Position numbers and translations under genes: made by a program
The notes under the pieces: model-generated
The model's database searches: none
What the model was told of the DNA's origin: nothing
The model's input: the letters and a program-made list of their open reading frames with translations, nothing else
From: an uncultured Planctomycetota bacterium
GTDB taxonomy: Bacteria > Planctomycetota > Brocadiia > CAIUPP01
Direction: 5' to 3'
DNA: 35,881 bases
Assembly (NCBI GenBank): GCA_903901045.1
Contig: CAIUPP010000001.1
Coordinates: forward strand, 1 to 35,881
Shown: positions 1 through 6,958 of the stretch, piece by piece
How the letters are laid out: each line of letters begins with the position of its first letter
Numbering within the stretch: the first letter of the stretch is position 1

Positions 1-1
1 A

Positions 2-115
2 TCCGGCGCCGATGCCCAGGACGCCGCGTGGCGTCGGGCCGTGGAATCCTGGTTACACCACAACGGTGTCATCACCGTCTCGATGGACGGACAAGTGTTA
101 CCCCTTTTTCCGTAA
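2..115 (+). CDS. C-terminal end of a gene entering from the left (partial)
   Basis: A frame open from the window edge codes for 37 residues and stops at TAA 113-115. Its composition looks like a real C-terminus (helix-like DAAWRRAVESWL followed by strand-like GVITVSMDG), unlike the arginine-rich overlapping frames. No family can be assigned from so little sequence. It could still be a chance open frame. Confidence 0.35.
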   Translation, partial: SGADAQDAAWRRAVESWLHHNGVITVSMDGQVLPLFP

Positions 116-323
116 AATTGGTCTCATTATCTCATGGTGTGCACAGGGAGTTCATGCGTCCCGCAAGCTGGGCCGCCTTCAAGTTTCATCAGCTTAGAGC
201 CGGATGCTGCGGTAACGGACAGATGACAGCGGTGGTTGCTCGGGACGGAGGCGTAATGCTAACGTGAATACAGTCCAGCCCGTCCTGCTTTGAAGTTCCT
301 TGAAGAAGAGAGCCGTCTGAGCC
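116..323. other. Intergenic leader before the esterase locus
   Basis: No convincing gene is visible here. A purine-rich stretch AAGAAGAGAG at 303-312 lies 11 bases before ATG 324 and could be its ribosome binding site. No clear promoter was found. Confidence 0.3.
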
Positions 324-427
324 ATGTCCAAGGTGGAGACGACCGTCTTTCTCGCACACTATAAGCTGCTTGACGCGCGCCTCTCACGTCCCCGCTTCGC
401 CAACTTGCATATGCCGCGCCTGCGCCG
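324..427 (+). pseudogene. 5' fragment of the esterase gene in a different reading frame
   Basis: ATG 324 opens a frame reading MSKVETTVFLAHYKLLDARL and then SRPRFANLHMPRL. In planctomycete-type relatives of the downstream hydrolase, a segment of this kind (roughly F-A-N-x-H-x-P-R) comes directly before the EWERR motif. Here EWERR is encoded in another frame, open from 374 and reading GRAEWERRVQWLRRRV at 431-478. The switch from frame 324 to frame 431 needs one lost base (or two gained) at about 411-430. I read this as the true N-terminus separated by a frameshift. The comparison is from memory of the family, not from an alignment. Confidence 0.45.
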
Positions 428-454
428 ACGGGCCGCGCGGAGTGGGAACGGCGC

Positions 455-2368
455 GTGCAGTGGCTGCGGCGGCGCGTACGCATCGCCGCCGGTCTCTGCC
501 CGGAACCGCCGCGGACGCCGTTGAACGCGCGCATCTTCGGCCGCAGCCTACTGAACAGTTGTTCGATTGAGAAGGTGTACTTCGAGAGCCGCCCCGGTTT
601 CCTGGTCACCGGCAACCTCTTCCGCCCGCTTCACGCACGGGGAAGGCGTCCCGCCATTCTGAGCGCCCACGGCCACTGGGCGCATGGCCGCTTGGAGCAC
701 ACTGGCCTCTCTGCCATCCAGGGGCGGTGCGAAATGATGGCACGGCTGGGGTTCGTGGTCTTCAGCTATGACATGATCGGCTACAACGATAGCTGCCAAC
801 TGGACCACCGCGACGATGTCCGCGCCGGTCCGGCCGTGCGCCGGTGGACGCTGAAGGAACAGCGACGCAGTTCGCTCTACGGCATCGGAACCTTCGGCCT
901 TCAACTGTGGAACAGCATCCGCGCGACGGACTTCATTGCCGGCCTGCCGGACGTGGACGCCGGACGGATCGGCTGCACCGGCGCATCGGGAGGCGGAACG
1001 CAGACGTACTATCTTGCGCTGATGGACGAACGCATCCGCGCCGCTGCGCCGGTGTGCATGATGTCCTCGCACTACCAGGGGGGATGCAGTTGCGAGGAAG
1101 CGCCGTTGCTGCACTTGGGCGACTTGACGACGGTGGAAGTGGTGGCGGCGCTCGCCCCCAGGCCCGTCCTGCTCCCTTCCGTGACGGGGGACTGGACCAA
1201 CCAGAACCCAACGTACGACGTCCCTGCGGTGAAGCGCATCTATGCGCTTTACGGAGCCGCTGACCGCGTGGCGAGCGTTCACCTGGACGCGCCCCATAAC
1301 TACAACAAGGACGTGCGCGAGCACGTGTACGCCTGGCTCCTGAAATGGCTTGCAGGAGAATGGGACATCGGCGCGCGGATCAAGGAAGGGCCGCTGACGG
1401 TCCCCGACCCGCAGCAGTCGCGGGTCTTTCCGTCCGGCTGCCCGCCCGCTGGATTCAAGCGCGGCAAGGAATTGCTTAGCAAGCTCGCCGTTGAGGAACG
1501 CGCGGCGTTCGCCCGCCCTCCGCGTACATTGGCCGCGTTGCGCCGGTTGCGCGCGGTGTGGGGAGACATCTATCGCGACGTGCTTGGCGTCGAACCGGTG
1601 GAAGAACCGGTCAGCATCGGCTCCCCGCAGCCGAAGGGAGGAGGCGCCGGCTTCACGGCGGTCGGCCGGGGGATTGGGCGGTACGGACGCGGGGAGATGA
1701 CACCGGCGCTCTGGATCGTTCCCAGCGGCGCGGACAGCCGCTCGCCCGCTGCGCTGGTCGTCTGCGGAAGCGGCAAGAACGCACTGTTCAGGCGAGGTCA
1801 AGCCGGCCTCATGCTTCGGAGACTCTTGAACTCAGGCGTACGAGTCCTTGCCATTGACATGTTGGGGAAGGGAGAGACGGCTTCGCTGTTGGAGAACGAA
1901 GCGGTGGACCGGCGAGACCGCATTTTCCATGCCTTCAATCCCAGCCTGACCGCCCTCCGCGTTCAGGAGATACTGACCTGCTTGGCGGCGCTCCGGCAGC
2001 ACGACGACGCGGCGCGTCCGCAGCTGATAGGGCTGGGTCTGGGCGCCGCCACGGCGTTGCTGGCGAGGCCCATGGCGGGCGATCTGGCGGGCACGCTGGC
2101 CGATCTGGACGGCTGCGACCCCGAGGATGAGCCATTCTGGTTGGGGGAGGCATACCATCCTTGCATTCGCAGGGTGGGAGACGTCTACGACGCCTTGGCG
2201 CTTGCGCCTGTCTCCCAGTTCACGCTCGTGGGCGCGGGGGAGGGTCTTACGAGATGGGCGCGGGCGATCCACAGACTGCAGGGGAAGCAGTCGCAACTTC
2301 GCCTTTACCCGCAGGGAAAGCAGCGGGCTGCTCTCCGTGATTTCCTCCTCAAGTATGCGAAATCATAG
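455..2368 (+). CDS. Acetyl-xylan-esterase-like alpha/beta hydrolase (main open frame)
   Basis: The 637-residue product is an alpha/beta hydrolase of the acetyl xylan esterase / dienelactone hydrolase type, probably acting on polysaccharide esters or related substrates. Visible motifs are SAHGHW (oxyanion region), FSYDMIGYNDS, the nucleophile elbow GASGGG with its serine, and HLDAPHNYN carrying the likely catalytic histidine; an acidic residue in TGDWT is a candidate third member. The second half (about residues 420-630) looks like a degenerate second hydrolase lobe, with VVCGSGKNA and AIDMLGKGE but no clear nucleophile. GTG 455 is only the first start in this frame; homology runs upstream through EWERR (440-454), so the real N-terminus lies before it. 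No signal peptide is visible from this start. The family is fairly sure, the substrate is not. Confidence 0.8.
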   Translation: MQWLRRRVRIAAGLCPEPPRTPLNARIFGRSLLNSCSIEKVYFESRPGFLVTGNLFRPLHARGRRPAILSAHGHWAHGRLEHTGLSAIQGRCEMMARLGFVVFSYDMIGYNDSCQLDHRDDVRAGPAVRRWTLKEQRRSSLYGIGTFGLQLWNSIRATDFIAGLPDVDAGRIGCTGASGGGTQTYYLALMDERIRAAAPVCMMSSHYQGGCSCEEAPLLHLGDLTTVEVVAALAPRPVLLPSVTGDWTNQNPTYDVPAVKRIYALYGAADRVASVHLDAPHNYNKDVREHVYAWLLKWLAGEWDIGARIKEGPLTVPDPQQSRVFPSGCPPAGFKRGKELLSKLAVEERAAFARPPRTLAALRRLRAVWGDIYRDVLGVEPVEEPVSIGSPQPKGGGAGFTAVGRGIGRYGRGEMTPALWIVPSGADSRSPAALVVCGSGKNALFRRGQAGLMLRRLLNSGVRVLAIDMLGKGETASLLENEAVDRRDRIFHAFNPSLTALRVQEILTCLAALRQHDDAARPQLIGLGLGAATALLARPMAGDLAGTLADLDGCDPEDEPFWLGEAYHPCIRRVGDVYDALALAPVSQFTLVGAGEGLTRWARAIHRLQGKQSQLRLYPQGKQRAALRDFLLKYAKS

Positions 2369-2395
2369 CAGCGGTTGACCATCTATCCCGCGCGC

Positions 2396-2425
2396 TTGAC
2401 TGTCCCTCTGTCCCTCCCGTAAATT
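2396..2425 (+). promoter_or_regulatory. Sigma70-like promoter with no gene downstream
   Basis: TTGACT (2396-2401), an 18-base spacer and TAAATT (2420-2425). Transcription would start near 2432. No coding gene on this strand follows before the opposing ATPase gene. Confidence 0.4.
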
Positions 2426-2431
2426 CTATCT

Positions 2432-2503
2432 GACCGGAAACGTGGTCGAAGAAGGCTGTGGACGGGGAAAAGGCACCGTAAAACGCTTTCAGTACGGTGT
2501 TTT
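2432..2503 (+). ncRNA. Possible small RNA of about 70 nt
   Basis: The interval runs from the expected start of the promoter at 2396-2425 to the T run after the hairpin at 2474-2499. No protein is encoded. This rests only on a promoter and a terminator lying in the right order; no RNA family was recognised. Confidence 0.2.
2474..2503 (+). terminator. Hairpin with T run between convergent genes
   Basis: CACCGTA (2474-2480) pairs with TACGGTG (2493-2499) across a 12-base loop and is followed by TTTT. A-rich sequence on the other side could let it serve the reverse strand too. Confidence 0.4.
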
Positions 2504-2678
2504 GCAGTGACTGATTGCGCGAGGAAACCTTTCAGCGGGGCCGTGTGCACAGAGTGGGGGCGATGGCCTTAGCGCGGCGGTGGGCTGATCTACGCGGCGC
2601 GCGTGTAGCGATGATGCAAACCGCCGGCCTGCGGAACGGTGACGACTTGGCCCCGTGAGCCACACCCAGCGGGTCCGG

Positions 2679-3917
2679 TCACGCCCGCCAAAGTGCTTCG
2701 ATGGGCACTGCATGAAGGTTCTTGCCAAAGGGCACGGTTTCGCGTCCTTGGTACAGCACCACGCCGCATCGGAACCGCTTCCCCGTCTCTTCGGCAAGCA
2801 CGCGCAGCCACCTGAAGTCCGTCGCGTTGACTGAGGCACTCGCCTTGACCTCGATGCCCACCAACTCGCCGGAGGGGGATTCCAGCACAACATCTACTTC
2901 CTGCCCTGTCAGCGTGCGGAAGTGAAACAGGTTAGGTTCGGTCTTGCTCCAAGTGACCTGTTTGAATAACTCCGTCACGACAAAGTTCTCCAACAGCGGT
3001 CCGAGCAGGTGTGAGTCGCGTAACGCCTTCTCATCGCCCTGTCCCATAATGGCGGCCGCCAACCCCGTATCATTGAGGTATATCTTGGGTGATTTGACCA
3101 GTCGTTTGCCTAAGTTAGCGGACCATGCCGGCAGCAGCTGAACCAGGAAGGTGGTCTCCAGTAGGGCCATGTACCGTTTGAGTGTGCTTTGTGGCATCCC
3201 GAGACTTCGAGAGATCTCCGCATGATTGAGAAGCGTCCCCGCGCGCGAAGCCAGGAGCGACAGCAACCGCGGCAACATTCCAAGTCCTTCGATATGGGAC
3301 AGGTCCCGGACATCTCTCTGGAGGATGGTCATGACATAGGAGTTGAACCAGGCCCGGCGGCGGCTCCATGTGGCGCGTCCGTGCGCTTCCGGATAGCCTC
3401 CGCGCAAGATGCGCTCCACCATATCCGAGTGCCCATGAGCATCATCGGATTGAAACTTTCCGGGGTCCCCGCCGAACAACAGGTCCACAAAGCCTTCCCG
3501 GTGACCGGCGATCTCACCCTGCGATAGCGGCCAGAGGGGGAGAATCTCCATCCTCCCAGCCAGCGACTCGGAGAGTTTCGGTAGCATCAAGACATTAGCC
3601 GAGCCAGTCAGCAGGAATCGACCAGGCTGACGATTGCGGTCCACGTCGGCCTTAATGGCCAGGAAAAGCTCCGGCGCGCGCTGAATCTCGTCGAGGGCAA
3701 ATGGCCCCTCCGTCCCGGCAAGAAAACCTACCGGGTCGGCTGTCGCTGCCGACAGGACCGATACGTCGTCGAGGGTGAGATACCGGGCTGGACGGTCGCT
3801 GGACGAAACATGCTGCACGAGGGTGCTCTTGCCGGTCTGCCTAGCCCCGTGCAATAGAACCACCGGGCTGTCCGCCAGCGCGGCGAGTAATCTGGGTGAT
3901 ATATGCCTCTTAATCAT
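2679..3917 (-). CDS. AAA ATPase with DUF4143 C-terminal domain
   Basis: The 412-residue product belongs to the AAA_14 / DUF4143 family of P-loop ATPases, common in prokaryotic accessory regions with no settled function. Walker A is GARQTGKST at residues 24-32, Walker B FALDE at about 73-77, followed by LLTGSANVL, a sensor-like strand. The C-terminal DUF4143 part carries EVDVVLE followed by GIEVKAS, the D...ExK arrangement of PD-(D/E)xK nuclease folds. A longer frame reaches 3959, but its extra residues overlap a promoter, and MIKRHISPRL at 3917 is the usual family start. No ribosome binding site precedes that ATG, which sits at the predicted transcription start. It is convergent with the esterase gene and next to the integrase remnant. 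Confidence 0.85.
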   Translation of the reverse strand: MIKRHISPRLLAALADSPVVLLHGARQTGKSTLVQHVSSSDRPARYLTLDDVSVLSAATADPVGFLAGTEGPFALDEIQRAPELFLAIKADVDRNRQPGRFLLTGSANVLMLPKLSESLAGRMEILPLWPLSQGEIAGHREGFVDLLFGGDPGKFQSDDAHGHSDMVERILRGGYPEAHGRATWSRRRAWFNSYVMTILQRDVRDLSHIEGLGMLPRLLSLLASRAGTLLNHAEISRSLGMPQSTLKRYMALLETTFLVQLLPAWSANLGKRLVKSPKIYLNDTGLAAAIMGQGDEKALRDSHLLGPLLENFVVTELFKQVTWSKTEPNLFHFRTLTGQEVDVVLESPSGELVGIEVKASASVNATDFRWLRVLAEETGKRFRCGVVLYQGRETVPFGKNLHAVPIEALWRA

Positions 3918-3923
3918 GCCGTA

Positions 3924-3952
3924 AATATAACCACCACGTGGGTGAAAGTCAA
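3924..3952 (-). promoter_or_regulatory. Strong promoter of the DUF4143 ATPase gene
   Basis: Read on the reverse strand: TTGACT (3952-3947), 17-base spacer, TATATT (3929-3924). Only 6 bases separate the -10 box from ATG 3917, so the mRNA should be leaderless or nearly so. The spacer contains the palindrome CCACGTGG, a possible operator. Confidence 0.65.
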
Positions 3953-4066
3953 CCAGCACAAGGTACTTTATTGAAGGCTGGAATTGGAAACGGTTTGATT
4001 CCAGTCGCTTCCTTCAGCACCTATCATGCAACGGAAACCTCTGACCACGCATCAATATCCGACGAA

Positions 4067-4094
4067 TCAGTATCTAATCCTGCCCCCGCTACCA
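4067..4094 (+). other. tRNA 3'-end-like sequence, possible attachment site
   Basis: AATCCTGCCCCCGCTACCA (4076-4094) matches the layout of a tRNA 3' end: T-stem half CCTGC, a 7-base acceptor strand CCCCGCT, A, then CCA. It resembles many bacterial initiator tRNAs. The preceding T-loop and 5' T-stem (4067-4078) are degenerate and no anticodon arm is visible, so this is not a tRNA gene. A duplicated tRNA 3' end next to an integrase gene is the classic att site. Confidence 0.45.
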
Positions 4095-4105
4095 TATGTG
4101 CGAGA

Positions 4106-4134
4106 GGGACTTGCAGCAATGCAAGTCCCTTTTT
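4106..4134 (+). terminator. Intrinsic terminator with GCAA tetraloop
   Basis: GGGACTTGCA (4106-4115) pairs perfectly with TGCAAGTCCC (4120-4129) around the loop GCAA and is followed by TTTTT. It lies 12 bases after the tRNA-like 3' end, where a tRNA terminator would be expected. Confidence 0.7.
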
Positions 4135-4153
4135 CGTTGGCCGAAAATCGGCA

Positions 4154-4177
4154 TTTGTACAGTACTTTGTACAGTAC
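4154..4177 (+). repeat. Two tandem 12-bp repeats before the integrase remnant
   Basis: TTTGTACAGTAC occurs twice without a gap (4154-4165 and 4166-4177), 51 bases before the integrase ATG. Just upstream is a small hairpin GCCGA-AAA-TCGGC (4139-4151). Repeats in this position may be recombinase arm sites or an operator. Confidence 0.6.
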
Positions 4178-4227
4178 GCGCCGAGAAAGGGACTGGAAAC
4201 CGTGACCCTTTTTCGGAGGTGCCGACC

Positions 4228-4610
4228 ATGGCCGGACTGATTCGACGCGGAACGCAGTACTAAGCTCTCGCAGTTTGAGACGTTACCTCGACCGCTACGC
4301 GCCCCGCCCGACAAAGGGACGCTGGTACTTCCCCAGCCCCGACGCCCAGCGCCGGGACGCCGACAATTTCAGCGCCGACCTTCGCGCCGCCAATGACAAA
4401 GCCGGGCTTCCGTGGGGATGTCTGGACTACCGGCATACCTTCGGAACCCAGCTTGCAATAAAGGGTGAGAGTCTGTATAAGATTTCCAAGCTCATGGGTA
4501 ACTCATCAGAAATCTGTAGACGCCATTATGCGGCGCTCATACCCGAGGCACTCGTCAACACAGTCGAGTTCTGCCACTCAGCGCCAAAGGCAACATTGCG
4601 CACAGCGTAA
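4228..4610 (+). pseudogene. Tyrosine recombinase (integrase) with internal deletion
   Basis: A ribosome binding site GGAGG (4215-4219) precedes ATG 4228, which codes for MAGLIRRGTQY and then meets TAA at 4261-4263. This is the typical start of a phage-type integrase. In another frame, open across the junction and continuing through 4610, lies the C-terminal catalytic half: GRWYFPSP, DYRHTFGTQLA (histidine-containing box), LYKISKLMGNSS and CRRHYAAL with the nucleophilic tyrosine. The central part with the core-binding domain and the first catalytic arginine is missing. An internal deletion near 4258-4275 therefore joined the two ends out of frame, and the element can no longer excise by itself. 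Confidence 0.8.
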
Positions 4611-4701
4611 GTCCCGGCACATCTATTCCTAGCCCGGATACTTGCCGCCGAACGTTCGCGGATGTGCCGACGCTCCTTAGCGTTTGTGGAGAATGGTTCT
4701 C

Positions 4702-6609
4702 ATGAACCGCACAATCACCAGCCTATCGATCGTCGCCACTCTATGGGACCAGCACCGCAAAGACTACCTTGAGTGCTATATCCCCATGCTAGCAACCTTA
4801 ATTCTCCGCAAGGAATACGCCCAAATCGACATTGAAACGGTAACAACAGATTTTCAGGAGGAGTACGGCCTGTCCATTCCTTATCACCCAATGGTTGCCT
4901 TGCTTAACCGAGCCACCAAGAGAGGACTACTGCAGCGTCAAGTGAACGTTTACGTTCCGGTCCTTGATGAGATGCGCAAGCATGATGTTTCTGCTCTTGC
5001 CCAGCAGAACCTGACAGCCATTAGCGGTATCCTGGCGGAGATAGTTCAATTCGCCTCTGAACTTGCGGTCCCAGGTTTCGATATCGCACGTGCCGAGACG
5101 GCTATGATTGCCTTCCTTGCACAATATGACGCGGATATCCTCTTCGCCACTGACACCCCAACCGTACTTCCCCGCGTTAAGCCTTCGCGCCACGACATCT
5201 ATGTCATATCGAAGTATGTTGAACGAGTATTCTCCTCACCACACGCCCACGCCCGCGACCAACTTGTGAACATCGCGGCGGGCCACATACTCGCTGGCGC
5301 AATCACCTTTAGCGACATTATGAAGTACAGTGCCAAGTCAAAGCGGATCAACGTATACCTAGACACCCAATTCATCTTCCGTCTACTCGGGTTCGATGGC
5401 CCATTTCGTGCCCGGTCATACGCCGAACTCGTCAGTCTGATCAATGCGGAGTGCGGGTACGCCTGCCTCTTCCAGCACACCTACGACGAAATCATGCAGA
5501 TAATCCGCAATTGTGAACATTGGCTCAACAACCCCAACTACGACCCACTCAAGGCCTCGCCCGTACTCAGGTATTTTGTCGAAACCAACGCACGCTCAAG
5601 CGACATCGACCGCCTCATTATCACCCTGCGCGACAGACTTGAGAAAGAACACAACATCTCCATCCGGCCAGCTCCAGTTTTCGACGCCAACAGAAATGAC
5701 GTTATCGATGAGCTAGCCCTTCAGAACGCAATCTTAGACGTTTACGGCCTCCCCGACATCACCACTCTTGATACCTATAAGAAGAGGACCATACTCCGCG
5801 ACATCAAGTCGATATCGAGCGTTCACGTTCTCCGTCGCGGCAGACCTGCCCACACTCTGCGCGAGGCTAAGCATCTTTTCATAACCACCAACAGTGGCTT
5901 AGCCGCTGCCAACCGACAATACGAGATATCCGTCGACACAGGCAGCATTGTTTTCGCATGTGTTACAGACGTATTTCTAGGTACAGTCCTCTGGGCGCAA
6001 TCGCCGGCCGCATTACGGACTATCATTACCAACAACCTAATTGCAAATTGCCAAGCCATTCTCCAGCCCACGCCCGCTCTCTTAAGGCGATACACTGAGC
6101 GCCTCAAGGAACTACATTCCCAAGGCACCATTTCCGAACAGGAATTCTACCTCCTCCGTTCCCAGCGTCTCGCGCTTGCGCTTCTCGTAGACCACACCCT
6201 CGGCGATCCGGCGGGTTTCTCTGACGAACTTCCTGAGCAGATTCTTCACGACATGCAGCTGAGGACAATCCAAGATGCCGTAACTGCCCGCGACCGTGCG
6301 GTAACCGCCCAGATTCAAGCAGAAGAGCAATTGCGCATCGTTCGCGACAAGACCCTCCAAGTCACCCGCAAGATTTCATCTTTTCTGGCACTGTTAGTTG
6401 CACTTCTCTTCCTCCTGACAACAGTTACGACCCTCATCTATCAGGCCGCATCTCCCACCCCTAACAAGACTGTCATGATCATTGCCGCCATTCTTGGCAT
6501 CCTCAGTGCATTTTTTAGTTGTGACTTCTTCACTATTCGTCACAAGCTCACAAACATCTTCGCCACTTGGCTAGCACAGGCGCTCACAGTGGACGCCGGA
6601 CCACTTTGA
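4702..6609 (+). CDS. PIN-like nuclease domain protein with two C-terminal membrane helices
   Basis: I do not know a named family for this 635-residue protein. Residues 1-85 look like a helical, winged-helix-like region (TDFQEEYGLSIPYHPMVALL, then NRATKRGLLQR). The middle carries a PIN-like pattern: VYLDTQFIF (Asp 221), YDEIMQII (Glu 263), LRDIKSI (Asp 367) and HLFITTNSGL (395-397), matching in order the acidic residues and final T/N of PIN nucleases. Residues 519-554 are charged and coiled-coil-like, followed by two hydrophobic helices (about 559-581 and 591-609). The nuclease would therefore be held at the inner membrane. ATG 4702 is preceded by GGAGA at a spacing of 9; ATG 4693 sits too close to it. 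Codon use is plainly less GC-rich than the neighbours, which suggests transfer. It follows an integrase remnant, so a defence or stress role is possible but inferred. Confidence 0.7.
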   Translation: MNRTITSLSIVATLWDQHRKDYLECYIPMLATLILRKEYAQIDIETVTTDFQEEYGLSIPYHPMVALLNRATKRGLLQRQVNVYVPVLDEMRKHDVSALAQQNLTAISGILAEIVQFASELAVPGFDIARAETAMIAFLAQYDADILFATDTPTVLPRVKPSRHDIYVISKYVERVFSSPHAHARDQLVNIAAGHILAGAITFSDIMKYSAKSKRINVYLDTQFIFRLLGFDGPFRARSYAELVSLINAECGYACLFQHTYDEIMQIIRNCEHWLNNPNYDPLKASPVLRYFVETNARSSDIDRLIITLRDRLEKEHNISIRPAPVFDANRNDVIDELALQNAILDVYGLPDITTLDTYKKRTILRDIKSISSVHVLRRGRPAHTLREAKHLFITTNSGLAAANRQYEISVDTGSIVFACVTDVFLGTVLWAQSPAALRTIITNNLIANCQAILQPTPALLRRYTERLKELHSQGTISEQEFYLLRSQRLALALLVDHTLGDPAGFSDELPEQILHDMQLRTIQDAVTARDRAVTAQIQAEEQLRIVRDKTLQVTRKISSFLALLVALLFLLTTVTTLIYQAASPTPNKTVMIIAAILGILSAFFSCDFFTIRHKLTNIFATWLAQALTVDAGPL

Positions 6610-6614
6610 AACAA

Positions 6615-6655
6615 TACTCCCCCGGCGGAACTTGCAGCCCAGGACCGGGGGAGTA
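6615..6655. terminator. Strong hairpin between convergent genes
   Basis: TACTCCCCCGG (6615-6625) pairs perfectly with CCGGGGGAGTA (6645-6655) over a 19-base loop, starting 5 bases after the PIN gene stop. There is no T run, so it may end transcription from both sides or mark the island edge. Confidence 0.5.
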
Positions 6656-6687
6656 CATGACGCGAGATTCAATTGTCATGGCAGGGC

Positions 6688-6900
6688 CTACACCTGCCGG
6701 GCGACCTCATAGGCTTCCACCTCCTTCCTGATGTAGCGCACCATTCCGTTGCGCCCTGTGCCCAGGCAAAGCCGGTGCAGCCCCGCCCGATGCGCAATCC
6801 GGTCCACCGAGGAGCGCCCGCAGCGCCGGCTCTCCGTCAGTTCTCCATGGCGCGCCGCCATGCACCGGCGAATGACGGCCCGAAAGGCGGCTTCGTCCAC
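6688..6900 (-). CDS. Small protein downstream of the glycosidase, possible DNA-binding wing
   Basis: The frame ends in RNGMVRYIRKEVEAYEVARQV, which resembles the C-terminus of small MerR/AlpA/HTH_17-type DNA-binding domains (V-R-Y-x-x-x-E-V-x-A). The family is not certain. GTG 6900 gives 70 residues, but the same frame stays open upstream to 6987 and reads a plausible sequence there (DRGGIVPVLTPVDERDRVD). A GTG at 6962 overlaps the glycosidase stop as GTGA, the normal arrangement for coupled genes, but lies in another frame. A run of eight G (reverse strand, 6947-6940) lies between. The real gene is probably 6688-6962, shifted at that run. Confidence 0.45.
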   Translation of the reverse strand: MDEAAFRAVIRRCMAARHGELTESRRCGRSSVDRIAHRAGLHRLCLGTGRNGMVRYIRKEVEAYEVARQV

Positions 6901-6958
6901 GCGGTCGCGTTCATCGACGGGAGTGAGGACGGGAACGATCCCCCCCCTGTCGGATGAG

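Larger units (their letters stand above)
2369..2678. other. Intergenic region between convergent genes
   Basis: This 310-base gap holds no convincing protein gene. It does hold a promoter-like pair and a hairpin, listed separately. The rest (2504-2678) shows nothing recognisable. Confidence 0.5.

Noticed and set aside
4076-4094. A complete tRNA gene
   Set aside because: Only the 3' end fits; D-arm and anticodon arm cannot be drawn upstream.
4154-4177. CRISPR array
   Set aside because: Only two abutting 12-mers without spacers and no cas genes.
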